NCBI RefSeq assembly: GCF_001298735.1 | Contig: NZ_CYSP01000008.1 | Location: forward strand, 62,001 to 126,000 | Direction: 5' to 3' | DNA: 64,000 nucleotides | DNA from: Propionispora sp. 2/2-37 | GTDB taxonomy: Bacteria; Bacillota; Negativicutes; Propionisporales; Propionisporaceae | Shown here: one piece after another, positions 27,322-36,789 of the stretch | Numbering within the stretch: the first letter of the stretch is position 1 | Layout of the letters: each line of letters begins with the position of its first letter | The notes under the pieces: model-generated | What the model was told of the DNA's origin: nothing | Seen by the model: only the letters and a program-made list of their open reading frames with translations | Databases searched by the model: none | Made by a program: the position numbers and the translations under genes

Positions 27322-30000
27322 ATGAATAGAAAGGACTTAATCTATAAAGCCTTGCAGGACATGCCTGCCGGCGAGGGAATTGATGCCCAGAATTTAGCAG
27401 ACATACTTAACATTGGCAGGGCAAATGTCAGCCATGAGTTGAATAACCTGTGTAAGGAGGGTAAAGTATACAAATCAACCGGCCGGCCTGTCCGTTTTTT
27501 TGTTGCCGGAAATAAAACGGCAACTGCCCAGGAAACGAAACTGGATAAACTGCGTAAAGACAATATCAGCCTTCAGCAGGCTTTGGAACAGGCTAAGGCG
27601 GCTATTCTCTATCCTCCCAAAGGAATGAACACGCTGATCTTAGGGGAAACCGGCGTCGGTAAGTCCATGTTTGCCGGACTGATGCATAACTATGCCGTGG
27701 AGATGGGGGTCAAACCGGGCGACTCCCCGTTCGTCACTTTTAACTGCGCCGACTACACCAACAACCCTCATCTGCTTACCGCACAGCTTTTTGGCGTTAA
27801 AAAAGGTACCTATACCGGTGCGGAAACGGATAAAACCGGCTTGATTGAAAAAGCCGGCGGCGGCATACTGTTTTTGGACGAAGTCCATCGTCTCCCCCCG
27901 GAAGGACAGGAAGCGCTGTTTACCTTCCTCGACACCGGGTATTTCCGGCGCATGGGTGATGATGAAACCCGGACTGCCGATGTCCTGATTATTTCGGCCA
28001 CAACGGAAAATCCTAATTCCGCCCTGTTAAAAACATTTACCAGAAGAATTCCCATGATTATCACCATTCCCGCACTCCGGGAACGGACACTGGAAGAACG
28101 TCTGTCATTAATAAAGTACTTTTTCAAGCATGAAAGCATCCGGCTCAACAGGGATATTTACGTTTCCCTGAATACTATGCGGGCATTTCTCTCCTACAAT
28201 TGCACCAATAATATCGGCCAGCTAAAAAGTGATATCCAGCTGGTTTGCGCCAAAGCCTACTCTGAATTCCTGACAAACATTAGAGAAGATGTCCGGATCA
28301 ACAGCCGCAGCCTGCCGATGCATATCAGAGAGGGCTTGTATAAGGAAAAAGAACATCGCATTCTATGGAACAAGCTGGTCAGTGAAGATATTGAATATTT
28401 CAAATTCGGCTGCTCCAGCGATTTGCCCTGGGAGTCCAGAACCGAAAGCAAAACGATTTATGATTTCATTGAAGAAAAACTGGAAAAGCTCAAAGCCCGG
28501 GGTATTTCGGATATTGATATTGAGAATATTTTGGAAAAGGATATCACCCGTTATTTTGAGAAATATATCAGCGGAATCTCCGAGGAAATCAACAAAAAAA
28601 ATCTGTTGAATATTTTAGGGGAAGATGCTCTGGATTTGATCGACAAAGTAGTATATCACATGGTCACCACGCTGAAAAGAAATGTAAACCACAATGTGTA
28701 TACCGCACTGGCACTGCATATCAATACGTTGATTAACCGGGTCTCGAATAATAAAAACATTGTCAATCCGCAGCTGGGCAAAATGAAACAGCTGTATCCC
28801 GAAGAATTCAGGGCGGCACTGGAAGCCACCGCCTTGATTCAGGATTACCTGCACCGCCCGATCCCGGAAGATGAAGCCGGCTATCTGACTATTTTCCTGG
28901 TTCCGGAGGAGCAGTACAATAAACAGTATATTGATAAAGTGAAGATCATACTGATTGCCCACGGCAAATCAACAGCCACCTCCATGGCCGAAGTGGCCAA
29001 CGAACTGCTGGGTGAAAATTATGTGATTGCCATCAACTCCCCGATCGAAGTAAAACCCGCTGTGGTATTGGAAGAATTGCGCAGAGTGATTAAACAGAAT
29101 TTCAATACCAGCGGCTACTTGCTGCTGGTGGATATGGGATCGTTAACCACCTTCGCCGAAATCATGGAAAAAGAGTTCAGAGTCCCTATCAAGGTCTTTC
29201 CCCTGACTTCCACCCTGCATGTAATTGAGGCTACCCGGAAAGCATTGCTCGGATTTTCTTTGGATGAAATCTACAAAGACGTTCTCCTCGTTAATTCGTA
29301 TCTGGATAACAGCAAATTGCCGGTCAAATCCGGAGAAAAACAAAAAATAGCCATCGTTACCGCCTGTTTAACCGGCGAGGGCGGTTCGGTGGCCATCAAA
29401 AGCTTTTTGACCAACCACCTGAAATTTGACAAAGATCTTTTTGAAGTGATTCCCCTGAACTGCCTTGATAAAAAATATTTTAAAGAACAGCTCCTGAAGC
29501 TGCAGGAGAAGCAGGAAATACTGTTTCTCGTTTCTTCGTTCGCTATTGACCTGGACATTAAACAGTATAATATGTACGATGTCATCAGCATGAAGGTGCT
29601 GGGCCAGTTGCAGGAAACGCTGGACAATAAATCCGCCCTGTTAAAAATGGGCTTAATCCTCAAAGAAAATATTGAGAATTTTGACGGAGAAGCATTATAT
29701 GGCGATATTGTCCATGTCATCAAACGGATGGAAGCCAAGTTGTCGGTCAAATTAAGCGATGAAAGCCTGATCGGGCTCATCCTGCATCTGGGTTTTACCA
29801 TCAGCCGTCTAAAGAAGGGGAAAAGTTCTATCAGTTATCCTGATAGAGAAGCTTTCATCAACCAAAATCCGGAGGTATACACCGTTGTAAAAGAAAACTT
29901 TATTTTTCTATATAATAAATATTTTATTGAAATCACCGACAATGAAATATGCTATATCATGAACTTTTTCCCGAATGTAAACAGAAGTACGGAAATGTAA
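27322..30000 (+). CDS. LevR/CelR-type σ54-dependent PTS operon activator with PRDs
   Basis: 892 residues. An N-terminal winged-helix region (1-60) is followed by an AAA+ domain with Walker A GETGVGKS at 108-115, the σ54-contact loop GTYTGA at 162-167 (GAFTGA in NtrC) and Walker B ILFLDEVH at 182-189. After it come a PRD, an EIIA(Man)-like segment (IILIAHGKSTATSMAEVAN near 540), an EIIB-like region (near 680) and a second PRD at the C-terminus. This is the LevR layout. Phosphorylation of PRD and EIIA histidines by the PTS would tune activation of the divergent PTS operon. Confidence 0.94.
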   Translation: MNRKDLIYKALQDMPAGEGIDAQNLADILNIGRANVSHELNNLCKEGKVYKSTGRPVRFFVAGNKTATAQETKLDKLRKDNISLQQALEQAKAAILYPPKGMNTLILGETGVGKSMFAGLMHNYAVEMGVKPGDSPFVTFNCADYTNNPHLLTAQLFGVKKGTYTGAETDKTGLIEKAGGGILFLDEVHRLPPEGQEALFTFLDTGYFRRMGDDETRTADVLIISATTENPNSALLKTFTRRIPMIITIPALRERTLEERLSLIKYFFKHESIRLNRDIYVSLNTMRAFLSYNCTNNIGQLKSDIQLVCAKAYSEFLTNIREDVRINSRSLPMHIREGLYKEKEHRILWNKLVSEDIEYFKFGCSSDLPWESRTESKTIYDFIEEKLEKLKARGISDIDIENILEKDITRYFEKYISGISEEINKKNLLNILGEDALDLIDKVVYHMVTTLKRNVNHNVYTALALHINTLINRVSNNKNIVNPQLGKMKQLYPEEFRAALEATALIQDYLHRPIPEDEAGYLTIFLVPEEQYNKQYIDKVKIILIAHGKSTATSMAEVANELLGENYVIAINSPIEVKPAVVLEELRRVIKQNFNTSGYLLLVDMGSLTTFAEIMEKEFRVPIKVFPLTSTLHVIEATRKALLGFSLDEIYKDVLLVNSYLDNSKLPVKSGEKQKIAIVTACLTGEGGSVAIKSFLTNHLKFDKDLFEVIPLNCLDKKYFKEQLLKLQEKQEILFLVSSFAIDLDIKQYNMYDVISMKVLGQLQETLDNKSALLKMGLILKENIENFDGEALYGDIVHVIKRMEAKLSVKLSDESLIGLILHLGFTISRLKKGKSSISYPDREAFINQNPEVYTVVKENFIFLYNKYFIEITDNEICYIMNFFPNVNRSTEM

Positions 30001-30005
30001 ATAAG

Positions 30006-30050
30006 AAAACTTTCCGGCATCGTCTCAGGACAAGTGCCGGAAAGTTTTTT
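30006..30050 (+). terminator. Rho-independent terminator of the activator gene
   Basis: AAAACTTTCCGGCA, 15-nt loop, TGCCGGAAAGTTTTTT; stem followed directly by a T-run. Confidence 0.88.
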
Positions 30051-30137
30051 ATTTACATTATTTTATGGCCTGTTGCCGGTCTGCCAAGTGAAATAAACCC
30101 TCCTCACAACAGGCCAAAACAGTAGTTTCCTGCCATG

Positions 30138-30701
30138 TTATACGGACAAACTTCTAATTTTCGTTACAATTTTTGCATATACCTCCTGCATATGCGGTTC
30201 CGGTGTGCACTGACTAACTGCGTCCATAGCCATCCACTTTACGGCACTATTTTCATCTTGTTTTACACAAAATGTTTCCGTCTCATTAACTTCCAGCAGA
30301 TAGGCAACCGACAGGTGCAAATGGGCCGAAACATACTGTTGCCGCTTACAATGGCCTAAAACCGGCAGTATGTCCAATGAGAATATATCCGGTAATACCA
30401 CACGGCAGTTTCGTACACCCGTTTCTTCCTTCAGTTCTTTTATTGCTACAGCCAGCAGGTTTTCTTCGCCGTCGGCATGTCCCCCCGGCCAGGACCAGGT
30501 TTTGTACACATTGTGATGGACCATTAACAGCTTATCCCGTTTTTTATTTACGGCACAAGCCGAACTGGTCACATGAACCAGTTCGTTTTTCCTGTTCAGT
30601 ATATCCGGAAATATCGCCGCACAATGCAAAAACAGGTGCTGATCTTTTCTTTCCTGCTCAGTATAAGGTTGGTATTGCTCAATTGCTGCAAGCCAGGACA
30701 A
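30138..30701 (-). CDS. Nudix hydrolase
   Basis: About 187 residues. The Nudix box is GGHADGEENLLAVAIKELKEETGV, matching GX5EX7REUXEEXGU except that the usual Arg is Lys (KELKEETGV); the catalytic glutamates are present. The start is ambiguous: the TTG at 30701 has GGAGG 7 nt upstream, while the ATG at 30707 abuts the same site. The frame continues upstream across the terminator of the preceding gene, which is probably not translated. The N-terminal 60 residues precede the fold and are not informative. Substrate unknown, likely a nucleoside diphosphate derivative. Confidence 0.85.
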   Translation of the reverse strand: MSWLAAIEQYQPYTEQERKDQHLFLHCAAIFPDILNRKNELVHVTSSACAVNKKRDKLLMVHHNVYKTWSWPGGHADGEENLLAVAIKELKEETGVRNCRVVLPDIFSLDILPVLGHCKRQQYVSAHLHLSVAYLLEVNETETFCVKQDENSAVKWMAMDAVSQCTPEPHMQEVYAKIVTKIRSLSV

Positions 30702-30730
30702 CAGCATCCCTCCATAAACGGTTATAAACA

Positions 30731-30779
30731 ACAGAGCAGGGAAGCGGCCCTGAAAATCAGTCGGCTTCCCCTGCTCTCT
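30731..30779 (-). terminator. Terminator between the DUF4127 and Nudix genes
   Basis: Read leftwards: AGAGCAGGGGAAGCCG, 16-nt loop, GCTTCCCTGCTCT, then GTTGTTT. It starts at the stop codon of the DUF4127 gene. Confidence 0.75.
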
Positions 30780-32337
30780 ATTCTGCAATATGAATACCGA
30801 TTTCAAACATCCGGTTCCAGGGAAACGATACGGAAACCTTTTCCGGAGAAAACCATAAATGTTCTGCGGCAAACGCTCTTTCCCGTTTCTCAGCCTCAGT
30901 CGTCAATAATGGTTTTAGGTCATTGAGATAAACCAGGCTGCCATGCTTCGGATATACAATTTCTTCACTCAATGCTCTCCGGATATTGGCCTGGTAAGCC
31001 CAGTCATCCAGATAGCGCACCGCCAGCAGGCGTTTGCGCGCTTCGGCATCCATGGAACCCGCCAGCATACCCTGGCCAATGGTAAAGCCTACGGTATTTC
31101 CTGCCGTATTCCAGCCGGAATAGGAAGTTAATTTATCCAGAAGCTGGCGCCGCGATAATTCGGTCATTAAGGCATTATCGGCACCATTGCCAAAGGAGAT
31201 ATCCGCAACGGACACGTTTTTCCCGGCGGCGATCTGACTTTGAATGCCATCGACGAATTGTTTTATTTGCGGAGTTACCGCGGTAGTATTCTCGCGTGAG
31301 TCAGCCTCCGGGGTTTTTCCGTTGAACGGCGTATTCACCTGAATAATGAGATCCGGCTTTATCGGATTGCGAAACACGATGCCGCCTGCCGCAATAACAT
31401 GAGCCGCAATGGATTGACCGATTTTTTGATCTTCATAAGTAGGGATACTGTCCTTGCCTACGCCGGGAGCATACTGAATCTGCACGATCGGAATCCGTCC
31501 GGTAAGATCATTAAAGGCTCTTGCCAGCATAACCATACTAAGCTGATCGGCTCCGGGGAAGGTCTGGAATTTCGTAGAAGGAATATCCGCGGCCAGGTTG
31601 CTTAAATCCCGCCCTTCTTTATGGCTTTGCGAATAAGGGGCGGTATCATCCCTGCCCAGCAGGAAAAAACGGAATAAACCCTGACGGACATTATCGATAA
31701 GACCGACATTTATAGCATAGTTCTTCTGACGACGGTCCATCCAATCCGTCAGTGCTTCCTGCGGAATTTTATTTTGTAAATCCGCCAGCAGTTTTTTTTC
31801 TTTCCTGCTTAGTCCCTCTACTTCGGATTTATCTCTCAACGCGGTAAGCTGAAAGATATCCCGGCCATAAGTCTCATAATAGGCTGGTTCCACGCCACCG
31901 GCACTGCCTTTTGGTGTCCGCTGCACAGTCGAATATACATACAGGCCCGCAAAAGGATGCTGTTTAGCGAGCTTTTTAAAATTATCCAGCCGTTCCTGTA
32001 AAACCTGCTCGGTAAACGAATGCGTGCGTGAATCGACCAGTCCGCCGTAAATCAGGGCATCTCCCGATAAGACCATAGCATCCGCCTGCCCGGCATGTTC
32101 TTCAACCCATTCCCAAAGTTTATCCGGGTCACCCTTTTTATCCCGGCCGGCAATCAATTCCTGCGGCGGTGCCAGTACCGTAAGTTTGGCCGCTGCTGCG
32201 GTATCCACCACATCTTCAAAACTTACCGGACGGTCATCCTGCGGCACATACAAAATTGTTTTGGCCTGGGCTGTCGAACTGCCCCAGACAAAGACCATTG
32301 CCAAAATTACTAGTATATACAGTTTGCCAGATTTCAT
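30778..32337 (-). CDS. exported DUF4127 family protein
   Basis: 519 residues from the ATG at 32337 (GGAGGAAACAGG upstream; an ATG six codons earlier overlaps that site). The N-terminus MKSGKLYILVILAMVFVW...AQAK is a signal peptide. The mature sequence begins TILYVPQDDRPVSFEDVVDTA and contains SGDALIYGGLVDSRTH and SFGNGADNALM, as in the uncharacterised DUF4127 family common in Firmicutes. The Asp/Asn/His-rich motifs suggest an enzyme, but no activity is established. Monocistronic, with a terminator at its end. Confidence 0.88.
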   Translation of the reverse strand: MKSGKLYILVILAMVFVWGSSTAQAKTILYVPQDDRPVSFEDVVDTAAAAKLTVLAPPQELIAGRDKKGDPDKLWEWVEEHAGQADAMVLSGDALIYGGLVDSRTHSFTEQVLQERLDNFKKLAKQHPFAGLYVYSTVQRTPKGSAGGVEPAYYETYGRDIFQLTALRDKSEVEGLSRKEKKLLADLQNKIPQEALTDWMDRRQKNYAINVGLIDNVRQGLFRFFLLGRDDTAPYSQSHKEGRDLSNLAADIPSTKFQTFPGADQLSMVMLARAFNDLTGRIPIVQIQYAPGVGKDSIPTYEDQKIGQSIAAHVIAAGGIVFRNPIKPDLIIQVNTPFNGKTPEADSRENTTAVTPQIKQFVDGIQSQIAAGKNVSVADISFGNGADNALMTELSRRQLLDKLTSYSGWNTAGNTVGFTIGQGMLAGSMDAEARKRLLAVRYLDDWAYQANIRRALSEEIVYPKHGSLVYLNDLKPLLTTEAEKRERAFAAEHLWFSPEKVSVSFPWNRMFEIGIHIAE

Positions 32338-32519
32338 TGCACCTGTTTCCTCCATTTGTTTTACTATTGTATTTATTACCCTTTTATCGCCGAGAATCCT
32401 GCCTGAACAGCCTGTAAATTTATGGTATGACCAATTATTCGGTTAACTGCAAAAAAATGTCAGTATAAAAACGGCAGCCCGTTAAAACGCTAAGATAAGA
32501 TTTCTTAGCGCAGCGAATG

Positions 32520-32548
32520 TTGAAACAGGCATAGACACCATACTATTT
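32520..32548 (+). promoter_or_regulatory. Possible promoter of the acyl-CoA ligase gene
   Basis: TTGAAA (32520-32525), 17-bp spacer, CTATTT. Just upstream is a hairpin CGCTAAGA-N7-TCTTAGCG near 32490-32512. The -10 is weak. Confidence 0.35.
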
Positions 32549-32599
32549 TTGAGCTACAATGCCAATAGTATCCATTCTATCAGCCAAAGGATGAAGTAC

Positions 32600-34078
32600 A
32601 TGTTAGTACATGAGTTGGTTCTGCAGGGACAACAACAGGATATTGCTTTTTATCACCCGCAAAAACTGACCTATGGCGAACTGCGGCAGCAAATAGACCA
32701 ATACCGTAACTATTTCTATGCCAGCGGTATCCGTGCCAATGAAAATATAGGCCTTTTTTCGCGGAATTCTGTTGAATATGTCTGCATTTACATGGCCCTG
32801 ATCAGTTTAGGAGCCGTTGTTGTCCCGGTTAATTTTCAGCTTACCGAACATGAAACGGCCTATATAATACAGGACGCCCGGATTAAGCGGCTGGTCACCA
32901 TGTCCCCGCTGGCGCTTGAGCTTTCGCTGAAACAACATGCCTATCATCAGCCGGTCACGCAATTCATCATTCCGGAAATTCAGCGTCAAATAACCACACG
33001 GGTCTATGCTCCTGCTCCGGAACCGGCACACCCCCTTGACCCGCACCATGACTGCACCATTATTTACACATCAGGAACCACGGGAAAACCCAAGGGAGCC
33101 ATTCTCAGCCATGAAAATTTAACCAGTAATGCCCAGGCCTTCGGACAGATTCTGCCTATTGATCATCAGGATAACGTCTTGTGCGTTCTTCCCATGTATC
33201 ATTGCTTTGCCTGGACCTGCGCCGTACTGAATCCATTGTTAAAGGGGGCCGGTATTACCGTACTGGAAACCTTTTCTCCAAAAGAAACGGCAGCAACGAT
33301 AAAAAAACAGCAAGTAACCGTGATGTATGGTGTCCCGCCGATATACAGCCTGTTGTCCCGCTTGGATCAGCCGGCCGATTTGTCCAGTATCCGTTTCTTC
33401 GTTTCCGGCGGAGCCTCCCTGCCGGAAAAAGTCGCCAAACAGTTTGAAGAAGTTTATGGTACCGGCATTACGGAAGGATACGGTTTGTCCGAAGCATCAC
33501 CGGTGGTAACCTTTAATCTGCCGGAAAAGCGCAAATACGGTTCGATCGGCAAAGCCCTGCCGGGAATTTCAGTAAAAATAATCAAAGAAAACGGCAAAAC
33601 GGCTGACACCGGACAAATCGGCGAACTCATCACGAAAGGTCCCCATGTGATGAAAGGATACTTGAATTTGCCGGAACAGACAGCCCAAGCAATACGGCAG
33701 GGCTGGCTTTATACCGGGGACATTGCTTATCAGGATGAAGACGGCTATTTCTTTATTGTTGACCGGTTAAAAGACCTGATTATCAGCAACGGCGAAAATA
33801 TTTATCCACGTGAAATTGAAGAACTGCTTTACACTTACCCCGGAATTATCGAAGCCGCCGTTATCGGCGTACCGGATAAGTTAAGAGGACAGGCCGTCCG
33901 TGCATATATTGTCATGAAGGAGGGCATCCTGCTTGACAAAAAAGCTGTCAAAGAATTTTTAAAAACCAGACTAGCCGCCTACAAAATCCCGCGGGACTTT
34001 GTCGTCGTAACTGCACTGCCGAAAACTCCGACCGGAAAACTCTTAAAAAGAGCGCTCCGCCAGGAAAGCACGGAATAA
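32600..34078 (+). CDS. AMP-forming acyl-CoA synthetase (long-chain fatty acid-CoA ligase type)
   Basis: 492 residues from the ATG at 32600, which has AAAGGA about 8 nt upstream; a TTG at 32549 also opens the frame. ANL-superfamily motifs are all present: P-loop YTSGTTGKPKGAILSH, the adenine-site YGLSEASPV, GWLYTGDIAYQDEDGYF, the hinge DRLKDLI and the C-terminal catalytic lysine in PTGKLLKRAL. It activates a carboxylic acid to its CoA thioester via an acyl-adenylate; chain length is not predictable. It is followed 44 bp later by the aminopeptidase gene. Confidence 0.93.
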   Translation: MLVHELVLQGQQQDIAFYHPQKLTYGELRQQIDQYRNYFYASGIRANENIGLFSRNSVEYVCIYMALISLGAVVVPVNFQLTEHETAYIIQDARIKRLVTMSPLALELSLKQHAYHQPVTQFIIPEIQRQITTRVYAPAPEPAHPLDPHHDCTIIYTSGTTGKPKGAILSHENLTSNAQAFGQILPIDHQDNVLCVLPMYHCFAWTCAVLNPLLKGAGITVLETFSPKETAATIKKQQVTVMYGVPPIYSLLSRLDQPADLSSIRFFVSGGASLPEKVAKQFEEVYGTGITEGYGLSEASPVVTFNLPEKRKYGSIGKALPGISVKIIKENGKTADTGQIGELITKGPHVMKGYLNLPEQTAQAIRQGWLYTGDIAYQDEDGYFFIVDRLKDLIISNGENIYPREIEELLYTYPGIIEAAVIGVPDKLRGQAVRAYIVMKEGILLDKKAVKEFLKTRLAAYKIPRDFVVVTALPKTPTGKLLKRALRQESTE

Positions 34079-34122
34079 ATATACGGTTCTTGCCGGAGCC
34101 GAAAAAAGAAAGGACGATAGGA

Positions 34123-35352
34123 ATGAATGATAGACTGCTCGAAAAATACACCCGTTTGATTATCAAAACCGGTGTCAATCTGGAAAAAAACCAAGTTCTT
34201 GTGATTAACTCTCCTATTGAAAGTGCATCGTTTACCCGCTTGCTGGCGGAAACCGCCTACAAAGAAGGCGCCCGGGACGTCGTCATCAACTGGCGTGATG
34301 AACTGTTCAGCAAAATCCGTTACACCCATGCCCCGGAAGACATTTTTTCCGAATTTCCCGAATGGCAAAAGGAGTTTTACCTGTCCTACGTACGTCAGGG
34401 AGCCGCCTTTGTCAGCATTTCCGCATCTGATCCCGAGTTATTAAAAGACGTCGATCCCGGCCGGGTTGCCAAAGCCCAAAAAGCAAGCAGCACGGCCCTG
34501 CAGGAATACCGTGAACGTCTCATGAGCAACAAAAATACCTGGTGTGTGGTTTCGATTCCGACCAAATCCTGGGCAAAAAAAGTTTTTCCCGCCCTAAGTG
34601 AAGCAGAGGCTGTGGAACAACTTTGGAAATTGATTCTTAAAGTTGTCCGGGTAGATACCGATGATCCGGTAGCCGCCTGGGACAGGCATAAGCAGGATCT
34701 GCAGCAGCGTCTGGATTTCTTAAATACCCATAAGTTTAAAACATTGCACTATCGTAATGCTTTGGGGACCGACCTAACCATTGAACTGCCGGACAATCAC
34801 CTCTGGCTGGGCGGCTCGGAGCACACCCCGGCGGGGCGCGAATTCGTGGCCAACATGCCGACCGAAGAAGTCTTTACCCTGCCGAAAAAAACCGGCATCA
34901 ACGGTAAAGTAGTAAGTTCCAAACCGCTCAACTATAACGGCAACCTGATTGAAGATTTTTCACTTACCCTCAAGGATGGAAAAATAGTCGATTTTCAGGC
35001 CGCCAAGGGACAGGAAATACTAAAACATTTGATCAAAACCGATGAAGGCTCGTGCTATCTGGGTGAAGTGGCACTCGTTCCGTTTGATTCTCCGATATCC
35101 AATTCCAAAATTTTATTTTTCAATACACTGTTTGATGAAAATGCTTCCTGCCATTTAGCCATCGGCAAAGCCTATCCCGTCTGCATTCAGGGCGGTGAAA
35201 ACCTGGCCAAGGAAGAACTGGCCGGTCTGGGAGTCAACGATTCGCTGGTCCATGAAGATTTTATGATCGGCACGGACGATCTGGAGATTACCGGCATGAC
35301 CGCCGACGGAAAGAAGGTCCCCGTCTTCACGAAGGGTAATTTCGCTTTTTAA
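34123..35352 (+). CDS. ampS: M29-family metalloaminopeptidase
   Basis: 409 residues from the ATG at 34123 (AAAGGA upstream), the family length. It begins MNDRLLEKYTRLIIKTGVNLEKNQVLVINSP, as in AmpS/PepS. The dinuclear-metal residues lie in the family blocks FVANMPTEEVFTLP, GEVALVP, FDENASCHLAIG and VHEDFMIGTDDLEI. It removes N-terminal residues from peptides in the cytoplasm. Probably co-transcribed with the acyl-CoA ligase, although no functional link is evident. Confidence 0.94.
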   Translation: MNDRLLEKYTRLIIKTGVNLEKNQVLVINSPIESASFTRLLAETAYKEGARDVVINWRDELFSKIRYTHAPEDIFSEFPEWQKEFYLSYVRQGAAFVSISASDPELLKDVDPGRVAKAQKASSTALQEYRERLMSNKNTWCVVSIPTKSWAKKVFPALSEAEAVEQLWKLILKVVRVDTDDPVAAWDRHKQDLQQRLDFLNTHKFKTLHYRNALGTDLTIELPDNHLWLGGSEHTPAGREFVANMPTEEVFTLPKKTGINGKVVSSKPLNYNGNLIEDFSLTLKDGKIVDFQAAKGQEILKHLIKTDEGSCYLGEVALVPFDSPISNSKILFFNTLFDENASCHLAIGKAYPVCIQGGENLAKEELAGLGVNDSLVHEDFMIGTDDLEITGMTADGKKVPVFTKGNFAF

Positions 35353-35376
35353 AAACCACAGAAGCCATGATACGAA

Positions 35377-35405
35377 AAAAGCGCCGAAAAGGCGCTTCTT
35401 TTTTA
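35377..35405. terminator. Bidirectional terminator
   Basis: AAGCGCC-GAAA-AGGCGCTT with A6 on one side and TTCTTTTTT on the other, between the convergent aminopeptidase and small membrane protein genes. Confidence 0.9.
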
Positions 35406-35421
35406 TACTTGTGCTGCTTGG

Positions 35422-35583
35422 TCAGGAACGGCGGCGGCCAGCCACCTTGCTGATAATCATAACCGCAATCGAACCCAGTATAATTTTATCACTCAAAGAG
35501 ATTTCGCTGCTTACAGGACGAAAAACAAAGTATACGACAACCATAATCACAAAAATAATATCGGATATTTTTATTTTCGGCAT
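35422..35583 (-). CDS. small membrane protein, 53 residues
   Basis: The translation starts MPKIKISDIIFVIMVVVYFVF and ends KVAGRRRS. It has two hydrophobic stretches (about 8-21 and 33-45), the second followed by a positive tail, so it should be a small inner-membrane protein. AGAGGTG lies about 10 nt upstream of the ATG, and a good terminator follows the stop. No family recognised. The overlapping opposite-strand reading lacks a ribosome-binding site. Confidence 0.6.
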   Translation of the reverse strand: MPKIKISDIIFVIMVVVYFVFRPVSSEISLSDKIILGSIAVMIISKVAGRRRS

Positions 35584-35740
35584 TCCGGCCAATCACCTCT
35601 TTCATCTTCTCATTCTTTTAATCATACCGTACCGTATCGAATTATTCAAAGATATTACCGGTTACGGATAAAAATCGCTTGCTTTCCGGTACTGATTGTT
35701 TTATCAATAATGTAAGTATTCAAAGAAAGTCCGTTCTATC

Positions 35741-35779
35741 AAAAAAGATCCTGCCAATAAACCATTGTCAGGATCTTTT
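35741..35779 (-). terminator. Terminator downstream of the 61-residue protein gene
   Basis: Read leftwards: AAAAGATCCTG, loop, CAGGATCTTTTTT. Strong stem and T-run. Confidence 0.8.
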
Positions 35780-35800
35780 CCTTGCCAAAAAACGCCAACC

Positions 35801-35989
35801 CTATATCTGTTCTCCCCGGTTATAGGTATAATCAAACTCTACATTGGAGATATTGTTGGCAACAATATCATCCTCTATCGGCTCAGGCAGCGTCCTGACC
35901 CCGCTGGCCGCATGAGTCCTGTATTTGCGGCGATTTTCGGTAAAATAGCCTCTTTCATTTGGCGCATAACCGGCTCTGGCTTTTTTCAT
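35801..35989 (-). CDS. small hypothetical protein, 62 residues
   Basis: Starts MKKARAGYAPNERGYF and contains an acidic middle (EPIEDDIVANN). I choose the ATG at 35989, about 8 nt after AAGGGA; an ATG at 35998 abuts the site. It is hydrophilic with no cysteines, TM segments or motif known to me. A terminator follows its stop, which supports a real gene. Confidence 0.5.
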   Translation of the reverse strand: MKKARAGYAPNERGYFTENRRKYRTHAASGVRTLPEPIEDDIVANNISNVEFDYTYNRGEQI

Positions 35990-36071
35990 AACCATCATCC
36001 CTTCTGCACTGTTTACTGGATAGTTTTAGTGTTTCATATTCTGCCGATAAATATTTAATCATCTTGTACCA

Positions 36072-36689
36072 TTATCTAAAGCGCAGCAGCCAGTTAACCG
36101 GTAAAAACCGCATAATCAGCAGGCAGATGATGAGTTCGGGAATCAGGTAGGCCGCGTTAAATACGAACGAGTACCAATAGGGCGACATCCCTGCCGGTGC
36201 ATAACTGGCAAAAAATACTACCCCCGATATATAGTGGCATACCAGCCGCCCCATGATAGCGACTACCGTCCCAAGCATAACCCGTTCCTTAAAATAACCG
36301 GCCAATCCAAGTACCATATAAGGCAGCGGATAATCAAACAGCACCTGGACCGGATGCAGAATATACGGATCCTGAATTAAATTCAGCAAGCCATACACAA
36401 AACCGGCCAAGTACCCAACCGCCGGTCCGTACCGGAAAGCCAGCAGTAATAAGGGAATCATGGCCCCCAGCGTCACACTGCCGCCCTGGGGCATGTGATA
36501 GAGCCGGAGTGTGTGCAAAACAACCGTCAGGGCAATGGCCAGCCCAATATGTACAACCAGCCGCGTGTCCATAGGAATTCGTTTTATGTATAGCAATGCC
36601 AGAACTAACACAATAAGCCCCACCAAAGCAAACGTACTTGCCGGATTCCCCAAAATCATTGAAACGTTGGTAACAAAAGTCGTTTCCAT
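36072..36689 (-). CDS. thiT: energy-coupled thiamine transporter ThiT
   Basis: S-component of an ECF vitamin transporter, 205 residues with about six helices. It has the ThiT features HMPQGGSVTLGAMIPLLLLAFRYG and the downstream GYLAGFVYGLLN. It works with a shared EcfAA'T module, not encoded here. A TPP riboswitch and attenuator lie directly upstream, which confirms the substrate. GGGAGAGG precedes the ATG. Confidence 0.95.
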   Translation of the reverse strand: METTFVTNVSMILGNPASTFALVGLIVLVLALLYIKRIPMDTRLVVHIGLAIALTVVLHTLRLYHMPQGGSVTLGAMIPLLLLAFRYGPAVGYLAGFVYGLLNLIQDPYILHPVQVLFDYPLPYMVLGLAGYFKERVMLGTVVAIMGRLVCHYISGVVFFASYAPAGMSPYWYSFVFNAAYLIPELIICLLIMRFLPVNWLLRFR

Positions 36690-36750
36690 ATAATCCTCTC
36701 CCTTTTTACGGCTTATGCCGTACCGGTAAAATAAACAGTTGCAAATAAAA

Positions 36751-36774
36751 CCGCATCCCAGGATAAGGATGCGG
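36751..36774 (-). terminator. Riboswitch-controlled terminator before thiT
   Basis: CCGCATCC-N8-GGATGCGG followed on the transcribed strand by TTTTATTT, placed immediately after the TPP aptamer; it is the expression platform. Confidence 0.85.
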
Positions 36775-36789
36775 TATACATTGTCGTAC

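Noticed and set aside
35411..35671. Rightward 86-codon hydrophobic frame
   Set aside because: The opposite strand holds a better-supported 53-residue gene with start signal and terminator.
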